A stretch of 64,000 nt of DNA, taken from contig NC_014150.1 in assembly GCF_000092845.1 (NCBI RefSeq), positions 930,001-994,000 on the forward strand, in the 5' to 3' direction. How positions within the stretch are numbered: the first letter of the stretch is position 1; each line of letters opens with the position of its first letter. The notes beneath the pieces were generated by a model. That model saw only the letters and a program-made list of their open reading frames with translations, did no database searches and was not told the DNA's origin. A program made the position numbers and the translations under genes. The DNA is from Brachyspira murdochii DSM 12563. GTDB taxonomy: Bacteria; Spirochaetota; Brachyspiria; Brachyspirales; Brachyspiraceae. This document shows positions 17,828-27,778 of this stretch, piece by piece.

Positions 17828-18814
17828 CTATGGTATTATCAAAAATCTTGTAGTAGAAAGTATAATACTAAGACATAAAAAAATAAAAGCTAATATAATA
17901 AATGGCTTATAAAGTTCATCATACTGAATTAAATCATCATCAAGTATAGGCTTTTTTTCTATTCTGTCTATTGTATTATAAACATTATCCAAAGCAGAAG
18001 CATTTTGTGCATTGAAATATTTACCGCCAGTAGTTGAAGCTATATCAATTAAGGCCTCTTCATTAAGACTAAAATCAGCCCTTATTCTTCTTTTACCATA
18101 ATTAGGATCATCATAAGTTACCCAAGCATGACTTCCGTTAGCATCGCCTATACCTATTGTATATATTTTTATGTTGAAGTTTGAAGCTATTTCTGAGGCT
18201 AATTTTGGATCTATTTCACCAGAATTATTTTCTCCGTCTGTAAGAAGTATAATAATTTTTTCATTATCTCCTTTTACACTTCTAAGCATATCAACGGCAG
18301 TAGCTATTCCAAGTCCTATTGAAGTAGAACCCTCTTCATCTATTTTAATGTTTTTAATCTCTTCTTCAAGCAAAGTATAATCAAATGTAGAAGGCGAAAG
18401 AACTGAAGCACGTAATGCAAATGCTACCAAACTAATTTTATCAAAGTTTCTTTTTTTTATAAAATCTATCATAGTTTTTTTAGAAGCCTCAAGTCTCGTA
18501 GGCATCATATCCTCAGCCATCATAGAAGGCGAAACATCAACTACAAGTGAAATATAAATACCCTCTCCATTAATGTCTGATAAATGATCTACTTTAGCAG
18601 GACGTGCAAGACCTATAATAGAAAAAAGAAGAGCAAGAATAATAAGAGCAAATGGTATATCTTTAACATAGTATCTTGATTTTAATACCTTTGACATACT
18701 TACTCTTGGGTGCTTTACTGAATATGAATGATTCTTTCTAGTTTGTATATATAAAAATATTATAATAGGTAATGTAAAAAGTAAAAATAAAAATTTAGGC
18801 GATACAAAAGTCAT
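17828..18814 (-). CDS. BatA-like von Willebrand factor A membrane protein
   Basis: 328 residues. Membrane segments lie at about 7-22, 54-70 and the C-terminal 20 residues, with a periplasmic VWA domain between. The MIDAS metal site is complete: DVSPS at 93-97, the Thr in GSTSIG, and LTDGEN. This is the architecture of BatA/BatB aerotolerance-type proteins. Such genes usually sit with moxR and other bat genes; here it stands alone with its own promoter, so its partner complex is not visible. Confidence 0.85.
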   Translation of the reverse strand: MTFVSPKFLFLLFTLPIIIFLYIQTRKNHSYSVKHPRVSMSKVLKSRYYVKDIPFALIILALLFSIIGLARPAKVDHLSDINGEGIYISLVVDVSPSMMAEDMMPTRLEASKKTMIDFIKKRNFDKISLVAFALRASVLSPSTFDYTLLEEEIKNIKIDEEGSTSIGLGIATAVDMLRSVKGDNEKIIILLTDGENNSGEIDPKLASEIASNFNIKIYTIGIGDANGSHAWVTYDDPNYGKRRIRADFSLNEEALIDIASTTGGKYFNAQNASALDNVYNTIDRIEKKPILDDDLIQYDELYKPFIILAFIFLCLSIILSTTRFLIIP

Positions 18815-18855
18815 TTAACAATTTTCCTAGTCATAATTTTATTATTTTGAAAACT

Positions 18856-18883
18856 ATTATACTAAAATACAAATAAAAGTAAA
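18856..18883 (-). promoter_or_regulatory. Promoter of the BatA-like gene
   Basis: Minus strand TTTACT (18883-18878), 16-base spacer ending TTTTAG, TATAAT (18861-18856). Confidence 0.65.
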
Positions 18884-19038
18884 GTTAACAATTTTTTATA
18901 ATTTACCTGAAAGCTTCACATATTAAATTCATATATTCATTAATTTCTTATAAGCAGAATGTATATGTTTATAATTATAGAAACTATTATTATTTGCTTT
19001 ATATAAATTAATTTTATTACAAAAATATAAAATTATTT

Positions 19039-19155
19039 ATGACAGCAGATATTTTATGTACTTTTATAGCGGCATCGCTATGTGTACCTACAATAAACTA
19101 TTTCAATGCATTTTTTCTTGCAATATATATAATTTATACATATTCTGGAATTTAA
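19039..19155 (+). CDS. Possible 38-residue membrane peptide or gene remnant
   Basis: An ATG-initiated frame with one hydrophobic segment (residues about 5-35, including SLCVPTINYFNAFFLAIYII). No ribosome-binding site is seen. It looks like a transmembrane helix from a transporter, so it may be a relic. Weak call. Confidence 0.2.
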   Translation: MTADILCTFIAASLCVPTINYFNAFFLAIYIIYTYSGI

Positions 19156-19212
19156 ATTATATATATATGCAATATCTGCTTCACTTAAACAATTATATTA
19201 TTAATAGTAATA

Positions 19213-19241
19213 TTGACTTTTAAGCATATCAAGTGTATTAT
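19213..19241 (+). promoter_or_regulatory. Promoter of the TRAP-TAXI operon
   Basis: TTGACT (19213-19218), 17-base spacer, TATTAT (19236-19241). The leader contains AAAGGAG before the ATG at 19278. Confidence 0.75.
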
Positions 19242-19277
19242 TCAATAAATAATGTATATATATAAAGGAGTGTTATT

Positions 19278-20234
19278 ATGAGAAAGATAATAATGTCTAT
19301 TATTGCAGTTTCTCTCTTAATTATTAGCTGTCAAAAAAGCAATAATTATAATTATGTTTTTGCTACAGGCGGAACTAGCGGAACTTATTATTCTTTCGGC
19401 GGAAGTATAGCAAGTATATGGAATGCCAATATAGAAGGAATGAATGTTACTGCTCAGTCAACAGGAGCTTCTGCTGAAAATTTAAGACTTCTTAACAGAC
19501 ATGAAGCTGATTTAGCATTTGTACAAAATGATGTTATGGACTATGCTTATAATGGTACAGACATATTCGCAGGAGAGGTATTAACTAATTTCTCTGCTAT
19601 GCTTACATTATACCCAGAGATAGTACAAATAGCTGCTACAAAATCAAGCGGTATAAAAACAATAGCTGATATGAAAGGCAAAAGAGTATCTGTAGGAGAT
19701 GCTGGAAGCGGAGTTGAGTTTAATGCTAAACAAATATTAGAAGCATACGGATTAACATTTGATGATATAAATAAATCAAATCTTTCATTTAAAGAATCAA
19801 GCGACGGACTTCAAAACGGAACATTAGATGCTTGTTTTATAGTTGCTGGAATACCTAATGCTGCTTTACAGGAATTATCTTTATCAAGCGATATAGTATT
19901 AGTTTCTTTAGATCAGATTCAGTTAGATGAAATGCTTAGAAAATATAAATATTATACAGAAATAACAATACCTGCTAATACTTATAATAAAGTTGATACT
20001 GATACTAAAGCTATAGCAGTAAAAGCAACTATTGCTGTTAATAACAATATCCCTGAAGACGTTGTTTATAACTTAATGAAAACATTATTTGATAAAAAAG
20101 CTGATTTAGCTGTAGCTCATGCTAAAGGCGAAGAATTAAATATTGAAACTGCTGCTCAAGGCATATCGATACCATTTCATCCTGGTGCTATAAAATATTA
20201 TAAAGAATTAGGATACGATGTAGGAAATAATTAA
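19278..20234 (+). CDS. TAXI-family TRAP transporter substrate-binding lipoprotein
   Basis: 318 residues. A lipoprotein signal ends at Cys18 (LLIISC), then the TAXI family start FATGGTSGTYYSFGG, NLRLLNRHEADLAFVQND and a GDAGSGVEFNAKQIL stretch. It captures a small solute, probably an organic or amino acid, for the fused permease encoded downstream. The exact substrate cannot be read from sequence. An inverted repeat separates it from the next genes and may set different mRNA levels for this abundant subunit. Confidence 0.92.
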   Translation: MRKIIMSIIAVSLLIISCQKSNNYNYVFATGGTSGTYYSFGGSIASIWNANIEGMNVTAQSTGASAENLRLLNRHEADLAFVQNDVMDYAYNGTDIFAGEVLTNFSAMLTLYPEIVQIAATKSSGIKTIADMKGKRVSVGDAGSGVEFNAKQILEAYGLTFDDINKSNLSFKESSDGLQNGTLDACFIVAGIPNAALQELSLSSDIVLVSLDQIQLDEMLRKYKYYTEITIPANTYNKVDTDTKAIAVKATIAVNNNIPEDVVYNLMKTLFDKKADLAVAHAKGEELNIETAAQGISIPFHPGAIKYYKELGYDVGNN

Positions 20235-20255
20235 TATCAATTTTTTATATCTAAA

Positions 20256-20305
20256 ATAATATATTCATCATCTAGAATAATAGATATAGATGATGAATAT
20301 ATTAT
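20256..20305. promoter_or_regulatory. 18-bp perfect inverted repeat between SBP and permease genes
   Basis: Arms 20256-20273 and 20288-20305 are perfectly complementary around a 14-base loop. There is no T-run directly after the hairpin. It may be an mRNA-stabilising or processing hairpin, an attenuator, or an operator overlapping the TATAAT at 20303-20308. Confidence 0.75.
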
Positions 20306-20314
20306 AATATTATT

Positions 20315-20821
20315 ATGTTTAAAAAAACTATTTTATTTACATCAATTATCATAATATTTATTGTTTTATTATTTATACCGCTATTTCCAAGACTTGTATT
20401 AAATAGTGTTAAAAATAATAAAATTAATATGATATTAAAGATTGATAATAAACAATTTGTTATTTCATATACTCATTCTGTAAATAAAGGCAGAGTCGGA
20501 GATTTTTATTTTATAGATAAAAACGGAAATATAGTATTAGATAAAACTAGATTTGTTTCATATGGTGCTGGGATTGCTGAGCCTGAAAAAAATGAAAATA
20601 TTGTTATTACTGATGATTATATAGAAATAAATAATATAAACAGAATTATTAAAAATTTTTATTTATTTATAGGTGTTGTTGCAAATCACACCATAATTAT
20701 AGATGATAAAATCATAGAATTAGACAAGTTTTTTGAACCTCAGACTAACATAAAAATAGAATATAAAAAATTATCTATACTTGATTATATAGAATCATTT
20801 ATATACGAAATAAACCAATAG
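20315..20821 (+). CDS. DUF1850 protein of TRAP-TAXI operons
   Basis: 168 residues with one N-terminal membrane helix (about residues 5-27). The family's hallmark YTHSVNKG is at about residue 51, followed by YGAGIAEP. DUF1850 proteins accompany fused TRAP permeases of the TAXI type, as here, but their role is not known. There is no Shine-Dalgarno; a TATAAT lies just 7 bases before the ATG, so the message could also start at the start codon. The permease gene follows by 11 bases. Confidence 0.85.
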   Translation: MFKKTILFTSIIIIFIVLLFIPLFPRLVLNSVKNNKINMILKIDNKQFVISYTHSVNKGRVGDFYFIDKNGNIVLDKTRFVSYGAGIAEPEKNENIVITDDYIEINNINRIIKNFYLFIGVVANHTIIIDDKIIELDKFFEPQTNIKIEYKKLSILDYIESFIYEINQ

Positions 20822-20832
20822 GAGGGAGTGTG

Positions 20833-22806
20833 ATGAAACATAAAAATGAAATTCATATGATAACAGCTGAAGAAATAGATGATTATATGAGTAAATATGA
20901 CAGTGAATCAAGATACAGAAGATATAATGATTGGAAAAAATATTTAATCATAGTAATATCGGTAATATTCTGCTTGTTTCAATTATATTCAATACTTTCT
21001 GGAAGAATTACAGCACAAGTTGTAAGAGCTACACACTTGGCATTTGTTATGCTTTTAGCATATTTACTTTTCCCTATGAAAAAAGATATGCCTAAAGACA
21101 AACTTCCATGGTATGATGTAATACTTGCCGTTATAGGTGCTGCTTCTTGGAGCTATATTACTATAAATTTTGAATCTCTTGTAAGACGTGCAGGCATATA
21201 TACATCAACAGACATTATAATAGGTATAATAGGTATACTTCTTGTATTTGAAGCGTGCAGAAGAATAGTAGGTCTTCCTATACTTATAATATCAATAGTT
21301 TTTATTATATATGCATTATTCGGAGCTTATGCACCGGGTTTTTTAAATCACAGAGGATACTCTCTTCAAAGATTAGTTTCACACTTATTTTATAATACAG
21401 AAGGTATAATGGGTACGCCTATAGGAGCATCAGCTACATTTATTTTCTTATTTATATTCTTTGGAGCATTACTTGATAAAACTGGAATAGGGCAGTTTTT
21501 TATAGATATATGTAATGCCATAGCAGGAGGTTTTGACGGAGGTCCTGCAAAAGTAGCTGTACTTACAAGTGCTATGTTTGGTACTGTTTCTGGAAGTTCT
21601 GTTTCTAATACCGTAGGTACTGGGAGTTTTACAATACCTATGATGAAATCTTTAGGATATAGGCCTGAGTTTGCGGGTGCTGTTGAGGCTTCTGCTTCTA
21701 CAGGAGGACAATTAATGCCTCCTATAATGGGTGCTGCTTCTTTTCTTATGGCTGAAAGTTTGGGCATACCTTATATGGAAGTTGCTAAAGCGGCTATTAT
21801 TCCAGCTATTTTATATTTTACTGGTATATTTATAATGGTACATTTAGAGGCTAAAAAAACAGGGCTTAAAGGTTTATCAAGAGATTCTCTTCCTAAAATA
21901 GGAGAGCTTTTGATGAAAAAAGGATATTTAGTTATTCCGCTTCTTACTATAATATATTTCTTTGTGCTTGGTAAAACTGCTATATATGCTGGTTTAATGG
22001 GTATTATTGCTGCTGCTATAGTTGCTTTAGTTAATTCTATAGTAGACATCATAATGAAAAGAAAAGTAAGTTTTGGGCTTAATGATTTAATAGACGTTTT
22101 TGTTAATGCTGCTAGAAATATTATAAGTGTTGCTATCGCATGTGCTATGGCTGGTATTATAATAGGAGTTATTACTTTAACAGGTTTAGGATTAAAAATA
22201 GGAGCAGGCTTAATATCAATATCCGGAGGAATACCTATACTTTTATTGTTCCTAACTATGATTAGCTCAATAATACTTGGTATGGGAGTTCCTACTACTG
22301 CCAATTATCTTATCACTTCTACAATAGCGGCAAGTGCAATAATAGGTTTAGGTTATGAACCTTTAGCTGCACATATGTTTGTATTTTATTTTGGTATTAT
22401 AGCAGATGTTACTCCTCCTGTTGCTTTGGCTGCTATGGCTGGTGCTGCTATCGCTAAATCAGATCCTCTTAAAACTGGAATAGAAGCAACAAAACTTTCA
22501 ATAGGTGCATTTATTATTCCTTATATGTTTATATTTAATCCAGACATATTAATGATTAATACTACCATATCTGATATTATACCTATACTTATAACTTCGC
22601 TTATAGGTATGTTTGGAGTGTCTGCAGGATTAGAAGGTTATGTATTTAGAAAATGCAAACCTTATGAGAGAATATTATTTATCATAGCAGGGCTTCTTTC
22701 TATATACCCTGAAGTTTACAGCGATATTATAGGAATAGGAGTTATAGCTATACTAGTGATTATACAAATCATTACAAAAAGGAAAAATCAAGCTGCAGCT
22801 GCTTAA
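20833..22806 (+). CDS. TRAP transporter fused permease (4TM/12TM)
   Basis: 657 residues from the ATG at 20833, chosen over a GTG three bases earlier because AGGAGGG then lies six bases upstream. It contains the small (about residues 40-130) and large membrane subunits in one chain. Family segments include FGTVSGSSVSNTVGTGSFTIP, EASASTGGQLMPPIMGAA and GMGVPTTANYL. It carries solute across the inner membrane using an ion gradient, fed by the TAXI lipoprotein. The energy ion and substrate are not readable. A strong hairpin terminator follows. Confidence 0.94.
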   Translation: MKHKNEIHMITAEEIDDYMSKYDSESRYRRYNDWKKYLIIVISVIFCLFQLYSILSGRITAQVVRATHLAFVMLLAYLLFPMKKDMPKDKLPWYDVILAVIGAASWSYITINFESLVRRAGIYTSTDIIIGIIGILLVFEACRRIVGLPILIISIVFIIYALFGAYAPGFLNHRGYSLQRLVSHLFYNTEGIMGTPIGASATFIFLFIFFGALLDKTGIGQFFIDICNAIAGGFDGGPAKVAVLTSAMFGTVSGSSVSNTVGTGSFTIPMMKSLGYRPEFAGAVEASASTGGQLMPPIMGAASFLMAESLGIPYMEVAKAAIIPAILYFTGIFIMVHLEAKKTGLKGLSRDSLPKIGELLMKKGYLVIPLLTIIYFFVLGKTAIYAGLMGIIAAAIVALVNSIVDIIMKRKVSFGLNDLIDVFVNAARNIISVAIACAMAGIIIGVITLTGLGLKIGAGLISISGGIPILLLFLTMISSIILGMGVPTTANYLITSTIAASAIIGLGYEPLAAHMFVFYFGIIADVTPPVALAAMAGAAIAKSDPLKTGIEATKLSIGAFIIPYMFIFNPDILMINTTISDIIPILITSLIGMFGVSAGLEGYVFRKCKPYERILFIIAGLLSIYPEVYSDIIGIGVIAILVIIQIITKRKNQAAAA

Positions 22807-22817
22807 AAAAGAAAGAT

Positions 22818-22868
22818 GATAAAATATAATTATTACATATTTATAAATAATTATATTTTATCCATTTT
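22818..22868 (+). terminator. Terminator of the TRAP operon
   Basis: 17-bp perfect arms at 22818-22834 and 22846-22862 with an 11-base loop, followed by CATTTTTAT. It may act on the convergent FNT gene as well. Confidence 0.8.
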
Positions 22869-22993
22869 TATATAATTATTATTTACTGATAACACAAAAT
22901 ATATTTTGTCTCATACTTTCATCTTGTATTTACTGCTTCCAAACTGGTATTTGATAGGAATAAATAATGTAAAGCTCTTGTTTAAATATAAAA

Positions 22994-23752
22994 TTAATTT
23001 TTTGCTATCATATGATAAGGAAGAGCTATTAAAAATACACCGCCTATAATATTGCCTATTGTAACAAATAATAAATTGTAAAAATATCCGTGTATAGTGA
23101 GATTAGGCTCAGAGTTTGTTAATAATCCTACAGCCATAATAGTCATATTAGCTATACTGTGTTCATATCCGCTTGTTATAAAAGCAAATAAACACCAAAA
23201 TATCATTATTAGTTTTCCGCTGTCAGATTTGCATCTGAAACTGCACCAAACTGCCAAACATACCAAAGTATTGCATAATATTCCTCTAAATAATAATGCC
23301 TCTGGACTTAAAGTCATTTTTGTTAAAGAGGTATTTGCTATAAAACTACCTATATCTCCTCCTGCAAGACCAGTTAAATAAAATAAAACGGATACTAATA
23401 CAGCACCTATTAAATTTCCTATATAGCTTACAATCCAAACTTTAATAAGATTAGTAAATGATGTCTTTTTATTTAAAACTCCTATAGTCATAATTAAGTT
23501 ATTACCAGTAAATAATTCAGCACCTGCAATTATTACAGAACTTAAAGCTATACCGAAAGATATTCCCATTATTATTTTGGTACCTTTAAAATCACCAAGT
23601 AATCCGCCTATAGAAAATATAAGAAGTATTCCAAGACCTACATATATACCAGCAAGCATTGAAGATACAAAATATCCTAAAATATTATTATTAATCAAAT
23701 TTGATTTTGATATTGAAGCATTGCATACAGCATTTAATTCATCTTTATACAT
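22994..23752 (-). CDS. Formate/nitrite transporter (FNT) family channel
   Basis: 252 residues with six membrane helices. The FNT signatures are present: AGAELFTGNNL, GILCNTLVCLAVW and GYEHSIANMT, the last with the conserved pore histidine. FNT channels move formate, nitrite or related monovalent acids. In a fermentative anaerobe formate is likely, but nitrite or hydrosulfide cannot be excluded. The ATG follows CAGGAG. It is a single-gene unit. Confidence 0.9.
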   Translation of the reverse strand: MYKDELNAVCNASISKSNLINNNILGYFVSSMLAGIYVGLGILLIFSIGGLLGDFKGTKIIMGISFGIALSSVIIAGAELFTGNNLIMTIGVLNKKTSFTNLIKVWIVSYIGNLIGAVLVSVLFYLTGLAGGDIGSFIANTSLTKMTLSPEALLFRGILCNTLVCLAVWCSFRCKSDSGKLIMIFWCLFAFITSGYEHSIANMTIMAVGLLTNSEPNLTIHGYFYNLLFVTIGNIIGGVFLIALPYHMIAKN

Positions 23753-23988
23753 AGAATACTCCTGATAATATTCTTAAAAAATATAATTAATCAAATTTTT
23801 ACTTTATAGTTTCGTCAAGAACATTAAGAATTTTTATAAGTATATAAAATATTTTTTACAAAATGAATTATTTTTATTTATTTTACTAATTAATTATTTA
23901 TTATTAAAAATATAGAACAATTTTTGTTTATAAGTTTTATTAATTTATAATATATAGTATAATTTTCATAAAAATCGGAGTGTATAGT

Positions 23989-25374
23989 ATGAAAGAAAGA
24001 GAAAAACTAGGAAGCAGATTCGGATTTATACTTGTATCTGCAGGCTGTGCTGTTGGAATGGGAAATGTTTGGAGATTTCCATATATCACTGGACAATACG
24101 GAGGAGGAGCTTTTGTAATACTATACATTATATCTATAATTATTTTGGGTGTTGCTCCTATGGTAATGGAGTTCGCTGTTGGAAGAGCTGGCGGACATGA
24201 TATAGCAACGTCATTTGAAAGATTAGAGAAAAAAGGTCATAATTGGCATAAAATAGGATATATACAGATACTTGGCAATGTTATACTTATGCTATTTTAT
24301 ACTACTATATGCGGCTGGTGTTTATCATATTTTTATTTTATGCTTTCTGGAAAATTTGAAAATCTTAATGCTAATGAAGTAGGAAATTTTTTTAACAGTG
24401 TTTTAGCGAGTGCACCTACTTTAACATTATGGATGGGTATTAGCCTTCTTATTGGTATTATTATATGTTCTTTTGGTTTAGAGAAAGGAGTTGAGAGGGC
24501 AAGTAAGTTTATGATGATATCTCTATTTGGGCTTTTAATACTTCTTATAATACGTTCACTTACTTTAAAAGGTGCTGTTGAAGGTTTAAAATTTTATTTA
24601 GTTCCAGATTTAAATAAATTATTTGGAAACGGTTTAACAGGTTTTATAGGAATTTTTTATGCGGCTATTGGTCAGGCATTTTTTTCTTTAAGTGTAGGAC
24701 AGGGAGGAATGGCAATATTTGGAAGCTATATAGACAAAAAACAATCACTTACAGGAGAGGCATTAATAATAATTGCATTAGATACAATAGTGGCTTTATT
24801 TGCAGGTCTTGTAGTTTTCCCAGCTTGTTTTGCCTTTAATGTAAATCCGGGGGAAGGTGCGGGGCTTGCTTTTGTTACACTTCCTAATATATTTAACTCT
24901 ATGCCTTTGGGAAGATTATGGGGAGCTTTATTTTTCTTATTCTTAGCTATGGCAGCACTTACTACTATAATAGGGGTATTAGAAAATATATATTCTTTTA
25001 TTATGGATAAATTTAAGTTTACAAGAAAAAAAACTTCTGTTATTTTATTTATATCATTATTTATATTAAGTCTTCCTACAACATTAGGATTTAACATATT
25101 ATCAAATATAAAGCCTTTAGGAGAAAATACTGTTATAATGGATTTGCTTGATTTTATAGTAAGTAATAATATTCTTCCTTTAGGTGCTTTGGTAACATTA
25201 TTTTTCTGTACAAGAGATTTCGGCTGGGGATTTGAAAATTTTATAAAAGAGGCAAATACTGGAGAAGGTATTAAATTCCCTCGTAAGTTAAGATTTTATA
25301 TAAGCTATATACTTCCTTTTATAGTGCTTGCAATATTTTTATATGAGTATATTAATAGGTTTTTCTTGAAATAA
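23989..25374 (+). CDS. Neurotransmitter:sodium symporter (NSS) family amino-acid transporter
   Basis: 461 residues from the ATG at 23989 (GGAG eight bases upstream; an in-frame GTG at 23980 overlaps that site and is rejected). It has 11-12 membrane segments and starts with the family's GFILVSAGCAVGMGNVWRFPY, whose unwound helix binds Na+ and substrate. The GQAFFSLSVGQGGM stretch of helix 6 lies near residue 225. LeuT-fold transporters of this type take up amino acids with Na+. It lies alone between a FNT channel and a cupin gene. Confidence 0.93.
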   Translation: MKEREKLGSRFGFILVSAGCAVGMGNVWRFPYITGQYGGGAFVILYIISIIILGVAPMVMEFAVGRAGGHDIATSFERLEKKGHNWHKIGYIQILGNVILMLFYTTICGWCLSYFYFMLSGKFENLNANEVGNFFNSVLASAPTLTLWMGISLLIGIIICSFGLEKGVERASKFMMISLFGLLILLIIRSLTLKGAVEGLKFYLVPDLNKLFGNGLTGFIGIFYAAIGQAFFSLSVGQGGMAIFGSYIDKKQSLTGEALIIIALDTIVALFAGLVVFPACFAFNVNPGEGAGLAFVTLPNIFNSMPLGRLWGALFFLFLAMAALTTIIGVLENIYSFIMDKFKFTRKKTSVILFISLFILSLPTTLGFNILSNIKPLGENTVIMDLLDFIVSNNILPLGALVTLFFCTRDFGWGFENFIKEANTGEGIKFPRKLRFYISYILPFIVLAIFLYEYINRFFLK

Positions 25375-25495
25375 TAAATATTAATTTAAAATTATTTTAT
25401 AAAAAATTATATATTGTTGCTATGGCAACTGATTTTTATATATAAATGTTAGATAATATGAACAAAACCAAATGATAATTACAAAAGGAGAATAA

Positions 25496-25834
25496 ATGCA
25501 AAAATTTATTGATAATATAGATTATAAAAAAGTTACAGCATTAAAAGACTTAGCAGAAATAAAACCTAATTCTATATCAGCATTATCATTAGTTGATAGA
25601 AAAAGTTTAATAATAAAAATAGTATCTGCGGATAAAGCATCAGAAATACCTACACACTCAAGCACAGGAGATGTTTTAGTTACTGTACTTGAGGGTAAAG
25701 CAGAAATAACAATTGACGGAGAAAAATTTGAAGTTTCAGCTGAAAAGTCAATAATAATTCCAGCCAATGCTCCTCATTCTTTAAAGGCTATAGAGGCATT
25801 TAAAGTATTAGTTATGCAGATAAAATCCGAATAA
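25496..25834 (+). CDS. Small cupin-domain protein
   Basis: 112 residues forming a single cupin barrel: motif 1 is degenerate (EIPTHSSTGDVLVTVLEGKAEI), then a EKSIIIPANAPHSLKA motif 2. AAAGGAG lies before the ATG. Metal-binding histidines are reduced to two or so, so binding rather than catalysis is plausible. It is followed at once by a terminator. The substrate is unknown. Confidence 0.85.
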   Translation: MQKFIDNIDYKKVTALKDLAEIKPNSISALSLVDRKSLIIKIVSADKASEIPTHSSTGDVLVTVLEGKAEITIDGEKFEVSAEKSIIIPANAPHSLKAIEAFKVLVMQIKSE

Positions 25835-25855
25835 CCCTAAATAAATTCATAATTG

Positions 25856-25888
25856 CGGCATGGGATACTTTTTCTCATGCCGTTATTT
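25856..25888 (+). terminator. Terminator after the cupin gene
   Basis: CGGCATGGGA pairs with TCTCATGCCG (one G-T pair) around a short loop, followed by TTATTTTT. Confidence 0.85.
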
Positions 25889-25995
25889 TTATACTGTAAA
25901 ATAATAAAAAATATTCATTAAATACTGTAAATACTGTTTAAATTTAATAAAAATAATATATTATTAGAATATATTATTTTTATAGGAATGAAATT

Positions 25996-26667
25996 ATGGG
26001 AAAAATAAAAAATGTTTTTACAATGGCAATCTTGCATCTTATCAATAGTTTGACAAACTTCTCTTTAAGAGTTCTGCCCGTTTTTATAATAATTCTTGTA
26101 TTATTAAAACTCTCAAAAGTATTGATCGATTTAAATTGGTATGCAGTGCTAAGTATAGTATTATTAGAGGTAATACTTATAATATTTTCTATTTCTTTTA
26201 ATGCAGTATTTTTCAAAAAACCGAAGGATAATAAAAATGAAAGCACAGAAAATCAAAACAAGGCAAATAATGAGAATAATGAAAGCACTGATATAGCAGT
26301 AAAAGAAAATAAATTTCCTATATTAAATGTTGCTGCTGCTTTTTTTGCTTTTTTAGGAATAATATTTGTAATATTAAAATTAGTTAAAGCAGTTACTTGG
26401 AATTGGGTATGGGTATTATCTCCATTATGGCTTTCAACTGCATTGGTAATATTAATATTAATTATATGTATTATAGTGTTTATTGTATCAGCTTTAAGCA
26501 AAAAAAATAAAGCAGATAATATTGACAATAGCTCATCAGAAAAACAAGAAGTAGAAAACAATAATGCAGAAAATAAAGTTAATAACAGTGAAGAAAAAAC
26601 AGATAATGAAATAAATAATAATGAAATTTCTGATAATAACAAAACAAATGAAGAGAATAATAAATAA
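25996..26667 (+). CDS. Membrane protein with Asn/Glu-rich linkers
   Basis: 223 residues with four hydrophobic helices in two pairs (about 25-45 and 48-72; 105-125 and 138-165). They are separated and followed by low-complexity Asn/Glu/Lys segments, the last about 50 residues long. The segment WNWVWVLSPLWLS recalls the transmembrane Fragile-X-F type family, but I hold that lightly. AGGA lies eight bases before the ATG. It precedes the exchanger gene by 28 bases, so they may be co-transcribed. Confidence 0.65.
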   Translation: MGKIKNVFTMAILHLINSLTNFSLRVLPVFIIILVLLKLSKVLIDLNWYAVLSIVLLEVILIIFSISFNAVFFKKPKDNKNESTENQNKANNENNESTDIAVKENKFPILNVAAAFFAFLGIIFVILKLVKAVTWNWVWVLSPLWLSTALVILILIICIIVFIVSALSKKNKADNIDNSSSEKQEVENNNAENKVNNSEEKTDNEINNNEISDNNKTNEENNK

Positions 26668-26695
26668 TATAATAAATAAAAATACGGATTAATTT

Positions 26696-27703
26696 ATGGA
26701 AAATATTTTATTAAACATAGTTTTTACGGCTGTTGGTATATTATTATTGTATCTGGGCGGAACATATATTGTAGACGGCAGTGTTATGGTAGCAAACAGA
26801 TTAAAAATACCGCCTATAGTTATAGGTCTTACAGTGGTTGCTATGGGTACATCTATGCCAGAGCTTTTTGTAAGTTTATTCGGTGCTTTGAGGGGAGAAA
26901 GTGCCATTGCTGTGGGTAATGTTATAGGAAGCAATATATTTAATGTGGTATTTGTACTTGGAGTTTCTGCTTTATTTATGAATATGTCTGCTGGAAAGAA
27001 ATCATATTATGTTTCTATGATCTCTATGTTCATAATGTATATAGCTTTAGGATTAATGCTTTTTAATATAGAGACAAAAAGATTAAGCGGAGATAAAATA
27101 TCTATAGTAGAAGGTATTATACTTTTAATTTTATTATGCATATACATTTATTATCTATATAGTGTAATATCAAAAGATAAAGATGAATTAGCAGCTTTTG
27201 AAAAAGAAGTTTCATCATCAACTAAAACACATTCTATATCAAGGGCAATATTTAAAATAATAATTGCTATATTAGCACTTGCATTTGGCTCTGACGTATT
27301 TATTAAAGGAGTTACTGGAATATTTAGAAATTTTTTAAGCGAACACATAATAGGTTTTATAGTTGTAGCTGTAGGAACCAGCATACCTGAGCTTGTTACA
27401 AGTGTTATAGCGGCTATAAAGAAAGAAGCTGATATATCTATAGGAAATATAGTAGGAAGCAATATATTTAATGTTGGAGGAGTTTTAGGTATATCATCTA
27501 TAGCCTCATTAAAATTCGGAGGTATAATATTAAGTAATACTCAGGATTATTTAATTGACTTCTCTATTATGGTATTTGCTGGGCTTTTGCTTCTTTTATT
27601 TACAATTAAAGGAAAAAGTATAGGAAAAGTCAAAGGAATAATATTTTTAATTATATATATAGCATATGTAGCATATCTGCTTAAAACTACATCTGTATCT
27701 TAA
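26696..27703 (+). CDS. CaxA/YrbG-type Na+/Ca2+ exchanger family protein
   Basis: 335 residues with ten or so membrane helices in two homologous halves. Both alpha-repeats are visible: GTSMPELFVSLFGAL with GNVIGSNIFN in the first half, and GTSIPELVTSVIAAI with GNIVGSNIFN in the second. These hold the ion-binding acidic and polar residues. It moves Ca2+ (or K+) against Na+ or H+ across the inner membrane. Ion choice cannot be told from sequence. Confidence 0.92.
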   Translation: MENILLNIVFTAVGILLLYLGGTYIVDGSVMVANRLKIPPIVIGLTVVAMGTSMPELFVSLFGALRGESAIAVGNVIGSNIFNVVFVLGVSALFMNMSAGKKSYYVSMISMFIMYIALGLMLFNIETKRLSGDKISIVEGIILLILLCIYIYYLYSVISKDKDELAAFEKEVSSSTKTHSISRAIFKIIIAILALAFGSDVFIKGVTGIFRNFLSEHIIGFIVVAVGTSIPELVTSVIAAIKKEADISIGNIVGSNIFNVGGVLGISSIASLKFGGIILSNTQDYLIDFSIMVFAGLLLLLFTIKGKSIGKVKGIIFLIIYIAYVAYLLKTTSVS

Positions 27704-27778
27704 TAATAATTGAAAACTATTGTTTACTTTTACAATTTTTAATTGTTTTATTATTAAAACATATTTTAAGGAAACATG

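Larger units (their letters stand above)
18815..19277. other. Intergenic stretch between the BatA-like gene and the TRAP operon
   Basis: Holds the divergent promoters of the two flanking transcription units, a possible 38-codon reading frame (19039-19155), a small AGCG-GCAT-CGCT hairpin near 19058, and an AT-rich imperfect inverted repeat at about 19119-19175. Nothing else is recognised. Confidence 0.6.
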
